From assembly GCA_942491145.1 (NCBI GenBank), contig CALOBC010000049.1, positions 132,302-196,301 on the forward strand: 64,000 bases of DNA, written 5' to 3'. The stretch's first letter is position 1. Every line of letters starts with the position of its first letter. The translations under genes and the position numbers were made by a program. The notes beneath the pieces were generated by a model. The model saw only the letters and a program-made list of their open reading frames with translations, was not told the origin of the DNA and searched no databases. Shown one piece after another: positions 42,282-51,134 of the stretch. Source of the DNA: CAXQUZ01 sp942491145 (lineage in GTDB: Bacteria > Myxococcota_A > UBA796 > UBA2385).

Positions 42282-43091
42282 CTATCGGGGAAAGACCGGG
42301 ACCGGCTTGCCGTCCCCACCGATGATCGGACGATGCCCAGAAACGTAGTGATTCACGATCTTCTCACGGGCCCGCTTCTCCATCGTGCGCAGGGTGGTGT
42401 CGAGCGTGGACTGCACATACCGCACCATCAAGGGCTCCGGAATGTTGCCCCCAAGCTGCGATGCGTTGTGGTAGCCAAACAAGGTTGACCCATCACTCAA
42501 GGCCATGACCACCCAAGCGCCCTGGTTCGCGGGCATCTCCACCGCATCAGCGAAGCGCTGCGCGGAGACCTTGGCCGAGACTCCACCCTCAATGCGGTCT
42601 TTGGCGATCGCCACCCCGCCCGGGTTGCTCCTCCAGGGATGCTCCCAGGCACGGCCTGCTGAAGCCGACGCCATCCCGTGGTTGTTCCACACATCGACCA
42701 CCCAGTGCCGGTCCGAGAACGGCCGAGGCAGGTCAACAATGCCGTACCAGACCGCCTTGTCAGGCGGTTCCAGGCCCAGCGAGACCTCATCAATGGATGC
42801 ATTCTGGCTGAAGTGGAGATCCTGGCATGCCACCCACATCTCGTCGCGCGTGGCGGTCGTCCAGAGCAAGCCAAACGCCCGACGGGGTCCCGTGCCGCCG
42901 CCCGGTCGGTCCATCACTTTGACCACATCGCCGGCCAGCAGGGATCGCACCTGGCGCTCATTGAGCTGGGGCAACGCAAACACGGCGTGGTCGTTGAAGA
43001 CCCGCAGTGCATCCTGCACTTCAGCGGGGGACGGGGCGGCGTGAGCCACCGAGCCGACGGACCAGGACAACATCAATGCAAGTGAGCTCAT
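42282..43091 (-). CDS. Secreted START-like lipid-binding protein
   Basis: ATG 43091 gives 269 residues with a signal peptide (MSSLALMLSWSVGSVAHA). The mature part has a START-type sequence pattern: ATRDEMWVACQDLHFSQNA, WYGIVDLPRPFSDRHWVVDV and a final long helix (VRYVQSTLDTTLRTMEKRAREKI). The segment LPRPFSDRHWVVD aligns by eye with APRPIADRYWIAQ of the START protein at 45308, so they are relatives. It is predicted periplasmic and lipid-binding. Confidence 0.72.
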   Translation of the reverse strand: MSSLALMLSWSVGSVAHAAPSPAEVQDALRVFNDHAVFALPQLNERQVRSLLAGDVVKVMDRPGGGTGPRRAFGLLWTTATRDEMWVACQDLHFSQNASIDEVSLGLEPPDKAVWYGIVDLPRPFSDRHWVVDVWNNHGMASASAGRAWEHPWRSNPGGVAIAKDRIEGGVSAKVSAQRFADAVEMPANQGAWVVMALSDGSTLFGYHNASQLGGNIPEPLMVRYVQSTLDTTLRTMEKRAREKIVNHYVSGHRPIIGGDGKPVPVFPR

Positions 43092-43230
43092 GTCCACTGC
43101 TATCCCGACTCTCCCGACAGCGGTCGGTGGGCACTGCACCCACCCAATTGGTGTGGCGGCCCCACACCCCAAGTGACCCAGAACGAAGCGCCGTCTTGCA
43201 CACCGCGCCCAAACGGGACATCGGCAAGCC

Positions 43231-43596
43231 ATGGATCCCGTCATCCCATTCGGCCTCGTCATGTTGGCCTTGCTCGCGGCCAAGCTGCGCTCCTTCAAGC
43301 TCTGGGACGAGCTGCTGGAGCTGCTGTACACCGAGCGCCGCCCGGACTGGGACGCCGAGGGCCAACCCATCGGCTACTTCTGGCGGCCTGAAGACCCTCC
43401 AGTGGGCACGATCGAGGGCATGACCGCCCGCCGCAAGCTCATGGGCCGGCTGCGGGGGGAAGACCCCGCTTGGCTGGTCGCCGGTGACCCGCTGCACATC
43501 AAGCTGGTCGCATGGCGGCTGACGTGGTGGGGGGGCTGGGTCGGGGTGGCGGTGGCCGGCTGCTTTGCGCTGGTGATGGGCTTCTACCCCGGCTGA
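43231..43596 (+). CDS. Small membrane protein of unknown function
   Basis: The 121-residue product from ATG 43231 has a short hydrophobic N-terminus (IPFGLVMLALLAAK) and a C-terminal TM (WWGGWVGVAVAGCFALVMGFY) with a charged middle part containing DWDAEGQPIGYFW. The TMs could place the middle in the cytosol. Its end overlaps the convergent ATP-grasp gene by 13 bases. No family is recognised. Confidence 0.62.
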   Translation: MDPVIPFGLVMLALLAAKLRSFKLWDELLELLYTERRPDWDAEGQPIGYFWRPEDPPVGTIEGMTARRKLMGRLRGEDPAWLVAGDPLHIKLVAWRLTWWGGWVGVAVAGCFALVMGFYPG

Positions 43597-44621
43597 CCGG
43601 GACCATCCTCACCCACTCCCGCGCGGGCCCACGCCGCCGTGGTCACGATGGGACGGGCCACCGCTGCACCATGGACGGCGCCGAAGCGGTCGGGCGCCTG
43701 GGCGGCCAACACCGCGAGCCGCCCCCGGGGACGGCCGTTGACCTCGATGACCCAGGGCTGGTCGTCGCCGTCGAGCACCACGTCCACCCCCAGCTCCACT
43801 GCGCGCCCGCACCCCGGCGCCGCCGTCAGCGCCGCACACACCGCGTCACAGGCCAAAGCCACTGCCCGGAGTGTGTCAATGGACAAGCAGTCCTCGGCCG
43901 GCAGCACCTCGGCCCCCCGGGCCACGTTGACCACCCGATCGCGACGGGATCGCCGCAGCACCGCCGGACACTGGACCCACGCACCGCTTCGGTCTCGCTG
44001 GCACAACACCCGCAGCGCGCGACCGGCCCACAGGGGCCCCGGGTCCACGGCCGCCTGCAACACCACCGCGTCCTCGGCCCCGGGCACCACCGAAGGCAGG
44101 GACCGGGGCAGCACTTCGCCGGCTTGCACATGGCGCACCCCCACCCCCAAGGCACCATTGCGGGGCTTGAGAAACCCCTGGCCCCACTCGTCCAGAACGT
44201 CCTCCAGATCAGCATTCCCGCTCACCAAGGGGGGCAGTCCAGCCACACCTGCGGCCTCCAAGACCCGCTGGCAAGCGAGCTTGTCCCGGCACAGCAACGT
44301 GAGCGCGACCGGGTTGGCCCACAGCAGCCCGCCGGCCTCGTCCTGCACCGCCGCGAAGCGCTCCGCCCGGCTCTGGGACGGGAAGCGATCATGCAGCGCC
44401 TCGACCGCCCAGCGCCCCCGACGCCAGCGCCCGCCGCTGGACCCCGGTTCGGCGATCATGCCCACCAGCTCCCCCGCCTCGAACCGGTCGCCGAAGACCG
44501 GCACCACCCCTTCGTCCCACAGCTTCAGGGCGGCTTGGCCCATGGGCATCGCACCGGGTGAAGGGTCGGGACCGCGGGGTGCAGTGGGCACAAGAACGCC
44601 GACATGGACAGGGTTCTGCAC
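43584..44621 (-). CDS. ATP-grasp family ligase-like protein
   Basis: GTG 44621 is preferred over ATG 44549, since the 24 extra residues form the first strand of the pre-ATP-grasp fold (NPVHVGVLVPTA) and GGAG lies nine bases upstream. The 345-residue product has ALTLLCRDKLACQRVLEAAGVAGLPP, the ATP-binding GQGFLKPRNGALGVGV, and the metal/ATP region AVELGVDVVLDGDDQPWVIEVNGRPRG (Asp and Glu-x-Asn). That is the YheC/D-RimK-like ATP-grasp pattern. It would join a carboxylate to an amine or thiol. Substrates are unknown. Confidence 0.8.
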   Translation of the reverse strand: MQNPVHVGVLVPTAPRGPDPSPGAMPMGQAALKLWDEGVVPVFGDRFEAGELVGMIAEPGSSGGRWRRGRWAVEALHDRFPSQSRAERFAAVQDEAGGLLWANPVALTLLCRDKLACQRVLEAAGVAGLPPLVSGNADLEDVLDEWGQGFLKPRNGALGVGVRHVQAGEVLPRSLPSVVPGAEDAVVLQAAVDPGPLWAGRALRVLCQRDRSGAWVQCPAVLRRSRRDRVVNVARGAEVLPAEDCLSIDTLRAVALACDAVCAALTAAPGCGRAVELGVDVVLDGDDQPWVIEVNGRPRGRLAVLAAQAPDRFGAVHGAAVARPIVTTAAWARAGVGEDGPGQPG

Positions 44622-44688
44622 GGTGTTGTGCTCCGATGGTGGGCCGGTCTGGCGGCGATGCGCCCGATGGACGTGCCATGTTGCACCC

Positions 44689-45144
44689 ATGGACGCCACC
44701 CTCCTCGACCCCACACTCGCCCTCGGCGTGCTCTGCGCGCTGTTGGTCGGCATCATCATCCTGTTGTTTGCGCGCCTGACCCAAGTGCGCCGCCGTCCGG
44801 GCGCCCGCAGCCGCAAGCGCAACCAGACCGCCCAAGAGGGGGAAGCCCACGCCGAGGCCTTGCTCCGGCGGGCTGGCTACGAGGTGATTGACCGCCAGAT
44901 CACCCGCGAGGGCGTCATCCTCATCGACGGGGAGCCCTTCACATTCGGGGTGCGGGTCGACTTGCTGGTGCGCCGGGGCCGCGAGCTGAGCATCGCCGAA
45001 GTGAAGACCGGCAGCCGGGCGCCGGATCCCCTCCACGGCCCCACCCGGCGCCAGCTTCGGGAATATGCCGAGCTGTTTCCCGACTGTGGACTGCTGCTGG
45101 TCGACGCCGAGGCCAACGACATCATGGTGGTCGAGTTCGCCTGA
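44689..45144 (+). CDS. YraN-like PD-(D/E)XK nuclease domain with N-terminal membrane anchor
   Basis: ATG 44689 gives 151 residues. An N-terminal TM (LGVLCALLVGIIILLFARL) is followed by a basic stretch and a nuclease-fold domain: QEGEAHAEALLRRAGYEVIDRQI, then VRVDLLVRRGRELSIAEVKTG (Asp and E-V-K), the PD-(D/E)XK core. UPF0102/YraN proteins have this order but no TM, so membrane anchoring is unusual. It resembles membrane-tethered restriction-endonuclease-like domains. Its target, DNA or RNA, is unknown. Confidence 0.75.
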   Translation: MDATLLDPTLALGVLCALLVGIIILLFARLTQVRRRPGARSRKRNQTAQEGEAHAEALLRRAGYEVIDRQITREGVILIDGEPFTFGVRVDLLVRRGRELSIAEVKTGSRAPDPLHGPTRRQLREYAELFPDCGLLLVDAEANDIMVVEFA

Positions 45145-45307
45145 GCGTCCCTGCATGCCCGCGAGCTGGACATCTGCTCTTGCGTTTTGGCAACCGCTCG
45201 GGGCACTGTTCCACGGCAGTTCCACGGCAGGTTCTCGCCGAGCTGATGCACACCCTGCGCCCGGCCCCTGGCCCCGTGCAGGTCCCCCCCTCGACGCCGG
45301 GCACCCC

Positions 45308-46000
45308 GTGACCCTCCTGACCACCAGCTCCCTCGCGGCACTGTGGCTGGCCGTGGCACCCACCGCCCACGCCAGCCCCACGCCCCAGTCGGCGGCACTG
45401 CACGCCAAGCTCGCCTCCGAGGCCGACTGGCAGCACGTCCGCACCGACAATGGCGTGCAGGTCTACAAGAAGGACGTCCCGGGCACCAACATGATGGCGT
45501 GGAAGGGCGAAAAGGACTTCCCGGCCACCATCGACAAAGCGCGGCTGTTCGCGGTCATCACCGACACCAACAACCACACCCACATCAGCCCCGGGTTGCT
45601 GGAGTCCACCATCATCCATCCGGTCGGCACCGGCGCCCTGTACTACCAAGTGATGGATGCCCCCCGGCCCATCGCCGACCGCTACTGGATCGCCCAGAGC
45701 GCGTCGATCCAAGACGCAGACGGCCACCCGGGCCACCTGCGCCGCACCTGGTCCTCCGTCGGCGGGGATGCCGCCCAGGCCACCCGTGCGATGCTCCAAG
45801 AGCGCTACCCCGACGCGGTGGAGGTCCCCGAGACCCATGGCCGCTGGGACCTCATTCCGCTGGACGACGGCGGGCTGCGGGTGGTGTACCGCACCCTGGT
45901 CGACCCGGGCGGGGCGGTCCCCCAGTCCATCGCCAACTCCGTGGCCGGCCGGGGGGTGTCGGAAAACATCGAGAAGATGGTCGCCGCGTCCACGCGCTAA
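45308..46000 (+). CDS. Secreted START-domain protein
   Basis: GTG 45308 gives 230 residues with a signal peptide (TLLTTSSLAALWLAVAPTAHA). The START-type sequence follows: DNGVQVYKKDVPGTNMMAWKGEKDFPATIDKARLFAVITDTNNHTHISPGL, YYQVMDAPRPIADRYWIAQSA and GRWDLIPLDDGGLRVVYRTLVDPGGAVPQSIAN, with a C-terminal helix. This is the common form of bacterial START proteins that carry lipids in the periplasm. Two copies of GTTCCACGGCA lie in the 160-base upstream gap. Confidence 0.85.
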   Translation: MTLLTTSSLAALWLAVAPTAHASPTPQSAALHAKLASEADWQHVRTDNGVQVYKKDVPGTNMMAWKGEKDFPATIDKARLFAVITDTNNHTHISPGLLESTIIHPVGTGALYYQVMDAPRPIADRYWIAQSASIQDADGHPGHLRRTWSSVGGDAAQATRAMLQERYPDAVEVPETHGRWDLIPLDDGGLRVVYRTLVDPGGAVPQSIANSVAGRGVSENIEKMVAASTR

Positions 46001-46054
46001 ACACCGTAAGCTACGGCATTGTCATCAACGGCATTGTCGACCACTCGCGCCCGC

Positions 46055-48541
46055 TCAGCGCACCTCTTCGAGCACCACGATGCTGCTGCCGACCACCCCG
46101 TAGCTGGTGCCCTCGACCACGTTGGGCGCGTCCATGAAGATGTTGTGGGAGAAGTAGGGGTCGGCGGTGGGGTTGTCGGCAAACCAGCCATCCACATCGT
46201 CGCCGAAGCTGCCCGGTCGATCAAACCAAGACTGGGTGTCGATCAGCCGCGCCCACTGGCGGCCATCGGGCAGCGCAAACTCCACATCCCCGCGCTCCAT
46301 GTTGATGAGAATCAGCAGCTCCGGCTTGTCTTCCCACTCGGCGGCCCCGTCCCGATAGTAGTGGATCGCGACGTGGCGTTTTTCGCCCCACTCCCACCCT
46401 TCCATGTTGCCGTTGCTGGCGTTCTTCCATGAAAAGGGCATGCCACCCCCATACTCGGCGGGGGACAAGGCGTACGTCCGCTCGCGGCGAAAGCGGGTGA
46501 GGTTGCGCACGAAGTCGTGCATCCGGTGGCGGTCCCAAGCATAGGTGGACTGCCACTCGCCCCAGCGAAACCAGTTCCACTCGTTGTCGGCCCACGTGGA
46601 GTAGGCGTTGTTGTTGCCGAACTGAGAGCGCATCCACTCGTCGCCGCCCAAGATCATGGGCGTGCCGTGGCTGATGAACATGCCCACGAACATGTTGCGC
46701 ATCATCTGGCGCTTGGTGAACTCGTCGCCCCAGCTGCGGCTTCGGTTGTGGTTCTCGCCCGACTCATCGTCACACCACACACTCAAGGGGTCGTCACAAC
46801 ACACCGGGTTGAGCAAGCCACACCCGTTCTGTTTGTCTTCGTAGGCAAACAGATCGTAGAGGGTGAAGCCATCGTGCACCGTCACGAAGTTGATGGCATG
46901 GTACGGCTTGCGGCCGTTCCAGCCATAGACCGACTCAGACCCCGTCATCACGGCGCCCCCGTCCACCCCTTCAGTGCTGTTCAGACGGAAGTTGTCGTCG
47001 TTGACAAAGCTGCGCCACCAGTCGCGATAGTGGGCATTCCACTCAAGCCACGCAAACGCTTCATCGTTGGACGACGTGGGAAACCCACCGATGCCAGGAC
47101 CGGTGCCAGCTGCCGTCCACGGCTCCGAGATGATCCGTGTGTTGTTGGCTTGCAAGATCGGGTCGTCGATGATGTCTTGCAGGATGGTCTCGGAGGGGTC
47201 AATCCACTCGTTGTAGTTCAGGTCCTGCTCGCCGAGGATGCCCGCCAGGTCGAAGCGGAACCCGTCCACGTGCAGCTCTTCCACCATGAAGTGCAGCGAG
47301 TCCATGGTGAGCCGACGCATCGGCGTGTGGTTTGGCCGGGTCTGGTTGCCCACGCCCGTGTTGTTCCAGTATGTCTGGCCGTCTGGCGACAACGCATACC
47401 AGCTGGCGTTGTCCAAGCCCCGGTAGCTGTAGAGACCGGCGACTTCCTTCGGGTCAAAGTTGACCTCGTAGGCGTCTTCGTAGGACTCGAAGTACAGCCG
47501 CTCACGCCACAGTCCACCCTCACCCGTGTGGTTGTAGACCACGTCAATGATGACCTCGACGCCATTTTGGTGGAGTTGGTCCACCATCCACTTGAACTCG
47601 TCGAGCACATCGTCGACCCGGCCGGTGCTCTGGAAGCTGGCCGCAAATGAGTGTTCGGGCGCAAAGAAGCTGAGGTTGTTGTAGCCCCAGTAGCCCCCGT
47701 CCAGCGGCTTCTCGTGGATCGGCAGAAACTCGACGGCAGTGATGCCCAGATCGGCGAGATAGGCGGCCTTCTCACCGAAGCCCCGGTAAGTGCCGGGCCA
47801 CTCCACCCCGCTAGCGGGGTTTTGGGTGAAGCCCTTGGGATGCACTTCGTAGAAGACAAGGTCGGTCCAGTCGTGGCCCTCCAGTGTGTTGTCGGCACGG
47901 CCCGCCCGCCACGCCTCTTCGCCCACCGACCATGCGTAGTCGCTGGTCACCACCACGCTCTTGGACGCCGCCTTCCACGTCGACTGATGTCGAGACGGAC
48001 CGGATGCGGTGCTGCCCGCGCCCCAGTCGTGGTCGCGGTGGATGGCCTTGCCCCACGGGTCGAACAGCAGCTTGTTCGGGTTGAAGCGGTTGCCGTGTTG
48101 GTCCACGTCCGAGCGATAGCCGGAGGTCGACTCCGGGAACCACTCATCGGTGTGGGGCCAGTTGGGACCCCACGCAATGTAGCCGTAGTGTTGGCCGACG
48201 CCGATGCCCTCAACGTAGACGCTCCACAGCGGGCCGTCCTCGGGGTCGCGGGTGAGCGTCTGTTGAAACGTGGGCAGCTCGGACTCGGGGTCGTCGAACA
48301 GCAACAGCTCAAGGCGTTCCGCACGCTCGCTGTAGACCACGAAGTTGACGCCCTTGTCGATGAGCACCGGGCCCATGTGGTCCATGGAGCGCACGTCGTC
48401 CCAGCTCAGCGAGGGTGCGGTCGCATCTGTGTGGTACAGACGGATGTAGTCATCGCTCGCGCAGCCCGCCTGGAGCACCGTCGCCGTGAGGAACACAGCG
48501 GGGCACAGGTGAGACAGGGGCGAGGCGGATGGGGGACGCAT
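46055..48541 (-). CDS. glgX: Lipoprotein glycogen-debranching/isoamylase-type GH13 enzyme
   Basis: ATG 48541 has GGAG five bases upstream. The 828-residue product has a lipobox (TVLQAGC), a CBM48/isoamylase N-domain (GVNFVVYSERAERLELLLFDD, HYGYIAWGP) and the GH13 barrel. It has VIIDVVYNHTGEGG, the catalytic Asp in VDGFRFDLAG, the Glu in RIISEPWTAAG and the transition-state Asp in NFVTVHDGFTL. The fold and length fit GlgX/isoamylase debranching enzymes, which hydrolyse alpha-1,6 bonds. Export as a lipoprotein is unusual: GlgX is normally cytosolic. So it more likely acts on external starch or glycogen-like polymers. The symbol marks the family only. Confidence 0.88.
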   Translation of the reverse strand: MRPPSASPLSHLCPAVFLTATVLQAGCASDDYIRLYHTDATAPSLSWDDVRSMDHMGPVLIDKGVNFVVYSERAERLELLLFDDPESELPTFQQTLTRDPEDGPLWSVYVEGIGVGQHYGYIAWGPNWPHTDEWFPESTSGYRSDVDQHGNRFNPNKLLFDPWGKAIHRDHDWGAGSTASGPSRHQSTWKAASKSVVVTSDYAWSVGEEAWRAGRADNTLEGHDWTDLVFYEVHPKGFTQNPASGVEWPGTYRGFGEKAAYLADLGITAVEFLPIHEKPLDGGYWGYNNLSFFAPEHSFAASFQSTGRVDDVLDEFKWMVDQLHQNGVEVIIDVVYNHTGEGGLWRERLYFESYEDAYEVNFDPKEVAGLYSYRGLDNASWYALSPDGQTYWNNTGVGNQTRPNHTPMRRLTMDSLHFMVEELHVDGFRFDLAGILGEQDLNYNEWIDPSETILQDIIDDPILQANNTRIISEPWTAAGTGPGIGGFPTSSNDEAFAWLEWNAHYRDWWRSFVNDDNFRLNSTEGVDGGAVMTGSESVYGWNGRKPYHAINFVTVHDGFTLYDLFAYEDKQNGCGLLNPVCCDDPLSVWCDDESGENHNRSRSWGDEFTKRQMMRNMFVGMFISHGTPMILGGDEWMRSQFGNNNAYSTWADNEWNWFRWGEWQSTYAWDRHRMHDFVRNLTRFRRERTYALSPAEYGGGMPFSWKNASNGNMEGWEWGEKRHVAIHYYRDGAAEWEDKPELLILINMERGDVEFALPDGRQWARLIDTQSWFDRPGSFGDDVDGWFADNPTADPYFSHNIFMDAPNVVEGTSYGVVGSSIVVLEEVR

Positions 48542-48679
48542 GGAGTCTCCGGCGGACGGCACCCGCACCCTAACCCGGATTGCCGTGCGCCCACCGGGAA
48601 TCCGGCATCCAGCTTCTTGCGCTGGGACGGGATTCTCGGGCTTCGTCGCCCGGTGGTCTTCACCCTGGCGAGGGGGCCC

Positions 48680-50272
48680 TCAGGGAGAGGCAGGCGGCGC
48701 GACGGGGGGCTCGGTCCCATCGTCGGTGCGCCAGGGATCGGTCGTCCCGAACAGCTCCAGCGACCGGGCCTGCGTGGCGGCGAGGACCACCCCAAAGTCG
48801 GGCGGCAGGGTGTCGGCCACACAGTTGGTGGGCGGGGCGCGCCCGGGGGCCTCGGCGAAGGCCAGCAGCACGTCCAGCGCGCAGTTGTCGGAGGAGTCCG
48901 CCGATGCGGTGAACCCAAAGGACACGTGGCCCGCATACGGGAAGGTCACAAGGGTGGTGATGGGAGCGACGATGTCGGGGAGCACTTCCTCGGCCCACAC
49001 CGGCGGCGTGGCGGGGTCCAACGCCCCCTGAAGCACCAGCACGGGCGTGGAGATGGTGCCCACCGCGCGGGGGTAGTCGGGGAGGCCCAGCTCGGCCCAG
49101 CGCTCCTGCAAGCCGTAGAATGCCGCGGATCCCGGGCCCGGCAGCAGCACGCCGTCCTCCGCGGCCTCGACCTCGGCCAGGGTGGACGTGGGGCGGAACA
49201 GGTCCAGCATCGTGACCTGGACTTGCAGCCCAGCATTGAACACCTGCGGTTGCTGGTACGAGCCAAGCACGTCCTGGAACGTGTGCAGAGCCGTCTCGTC
49301 ATCGGCATCGCAGCGCACAATCATGGTGGCGAGAGGGAACACCAGCGGCGCAAACACGGACCCCATGGTGCCGCTGAACGCTGCTTCCCAGTCCTCCCGG
49401 GTGCCGACAATCACCGGGCAGCGCCGATCCTCCACCCCATCGAGGGCCGCCATCAGCACGCCCTCCGGGTCGCCGCCCGTCTGGGCCGCGCAGCTTGGGT
49501 CAGCCGCGCACAGGGCCACCATCGCCCGCACCGGGGCGTCGGCCCGCACGTGGACCCGCTCAATGTCGGCGTCGAGCGGCAGCACACCATCGAGCACAAT
49601 GCCGTCCACCAGACCATCGTGGCACTGTGCAAACCGCTGCGCCAGGAAGCTGCCGTAGGACATGCCCCAGACGATGTTGGCACCGGGGCCGGGGGAGCGG
49701 TGCAACCACATCGCGAGGTCGTCGGCAGCTTCGGTGGCCGAGAAGCCCACCACATCATCGCCGTAGGTGTCGATCCAGGTGTCTAGCCAGTGGGTCGGCG
49801 TCCTGGGAAGCGCCATCTCCAGCGCGGTCGACTCGCCCGTGCCCCGGTGGACCGGCACCATCAGGGTCCACCCGGCGTCGGTCAGCGTCGCGTAGCGCCC
49901 TAGGTCGCGGACGAGCTGGAGCCCGGTGCCGCCGGGCCCACCGTCCAGCATCCAGAGCTGGCCCCGGGGCGGGCCGGTCGCCGAGATCTTCATCAGCGTG
50001 AGATAGATGGGCAGGCTGGTGTCGGGGGCGGACCAGCGCAGCGGTGCAAGCACCTCGGCACAGCGCACCACGGCCGGAAGGTCCAGGTCGGGGTTGCAGG
50101 GAAACCAGTCCAGCGGCTCGACGTCCGTGCCGGTGTCGTCGTCGTCCTCCACCACCTCGGCGTCCCGGACCAGTCCACCGTCCCGCTTTCCCGGGCCCCC
50201 AGCGTCGGGGACCGGGGAGCAGGCGCACAACAATGCGAGCAACAGGATGGACACGGCGACCTCGGCACCCAT
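48680..50272 (-). CDS. Secreted alpha/beta hydrolase (TAP/S33 type)
   Basis: The 530-residue lipoprotein (lipobox ALLCAC) has an acidic linker and an alpha/beta-hydrolase domain. The signs are WMLDGGPGGTGLQ (oxyanion region), the Ser nucleophile in VWGMSYGSFLAQ (G-x-S-x-G), the Asp in VLQGALDPATPP and the His in TFPYAGHVSFG. The order, insertion length and C-terminal TAP-like stretch suggest tripeptidyl-/prolyl-peptidase-type S33 enzymes, as seen in Streptomyces SlpD/E. It would cleave short peptides or esters at the cell surface. No operon partner is evident. Confidence 0.85.
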   Translation of the reverse strand: MGAEVAVSILLLALLCACSPVPDAGGPGKRDGGLVRDAEVVEDDDDTGTDVEPLDWFPCNPDLDLPAVVRCAEVLAPLRWSAPDTSLPIYLTLMKISATGPPRGQLWMLDGGPGGTGLQLVRDLGRYATLTDAGWTLMVPVHRGTGESTALEMALPRTPTHWLDTWIDTYGDDVVGFSATEAADDLAMWLHRSPGPGANIVWGMSYGSFLAQRFAQCHDGLVDGIVLDGVLPLDADIERVHVRADAPVRAMVALCAADPSCAAQTGGDPEGVLMAALDGVEDRRCPVIVGTREDWEAAFSGTMGSVFAPLVFPLATMIVRCDADDETALHTFQDVLGSYQQPQVFNAGLQVQVTMLDLFRPTSTLAEVEAAEDGVLLPGPGSAAFYGLQERWAELGLPDYPRAVGTISTPVLVLQGALDPATPPVWAEEVLPDIVAPITTLVTFPYAGHVSFGFTASADSSDNCALDVLLAFAEAPGRAPPTNCVADTLPPDFGVVLAATQARSLELFGTTDPWRTDDGTEPPVAPPASP

Positions 50273-50293
50273 CGTGGACCACGCGGTGCGGTC

Positions 50294-51076
50294 CTACAAC
50301 CGCGGAGCGCCCCCCCCACAGCCGTCCAGTCGGCGCGCCACCAGCCAAGCATCGATCGCTTCGCCGTTGGGGGCCCGCTCGGGCAGGGCGCTGTTGTCGC
50401 GAGCTTGGTCCAGCAGTTGCTCCAACTCGGGCCAACGGCCACGCAGGGCCGCCGCCAACGCCGGGGGGGCCCCGTCCTTCTCGTCGCTGTCCCGCTTGAA
50501 CGCGATGAGCTCAAGCAGATCCGAAAACCCGTACTCCGGTGCCAGGACCGCCAGGTCTGCCACCACCTCTCCGGCGCGCAACAGGTGGGTGCCGGTCAGC
50601 GCGACCCGGAAGCTGTAGAGCAGCGACTTGGCCCGGCCGTCCCGCTCGTGCTCCCGCTGCATGCCGCGCAGGTAGCCCCGGTAGTGGCCGTAGCAGGCCC
50701 TCGACAATGATGCACTGGTGAGTATTCTCAGTTCCTTCAGGAATGGGCTGTCGATCACCTGGAGGGGCGAGAAGATGCGCTCCAGCACGTTGCCATTGCC
50801 CTTGAGCACCAGCCGCAAGGCCTGGGCGAGCTCGTTGGTGGTGAGGTCACACTCGACCCCCTCGAAGAACTCCAGGCGGTCGTGGTTCTCTCGACCGGGC
50901 CACAGGCTCAACACCCGCGGAGTGGGCGCTTGGTGGATGCCCTTGATGTCGATGTCGGAATTGACCGAAGAGAAGCCGTAGTTGTGGCTTCCCGTGATGG
51001 CGCACATGAGCAGCTCGCCCGGCGGCGGGTGCAGCGCCAAGAAGCGGCGGACGAGTTCGAGATCGAGTGCAGACAC
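50294..51076 (-). CDS. Polymerase-beta-superfamily nucleotidyltransferase (COG3541/YcgL type), short form
   Basis: GTG 51076 (AGGGG upstream) is preferred since it gives the complete N-terminal helix. The 260-residue product has ITGSHNYGFSSVNSDIDIKG (residues 27-46), the G-S ... D-x-D nucleotidyltransferase metal site (Asp41 and Asp43), and ECDLTTNELAQALRLVLKGNGNVLERIF. It is divergent from the paralogue at 51135, 58 bases away. Members are linked in comparative work to RNA-processing contexts (the RlaP group), but the reaction is not known. No RNA ligase gene is adjacent. Confidence 0.75.
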   Translation of the reverse strand: MSALDLELVRRFLALHPPPGELLMCAITGSHNYGFSSVNSDIDIKGIHQAPTPRVLSLWPGRENHDRLEFFEGVECDLTTNELAQALRLVLKGNGNVLERIFSPLQVIDSPFLKELRILTSASLSRACYGHYRGYLRGMQREHERDGRAKSLLYSFRVALTGTHLLRAGEVVADLAVLAPEYGFSDLLELIAFKRDSDEKDGAPPALAAALRGRWPELEQLLDQARDNSALPERAPNGEAIDAWLVARRLDGCGGGAPRL

Positions 51077-51134
51077 GGCGGCCCCTGGGGGTGGGAGACA
51101 AGCCCGAAGCGGCAGTGTTGAATAACCCCAAGCC

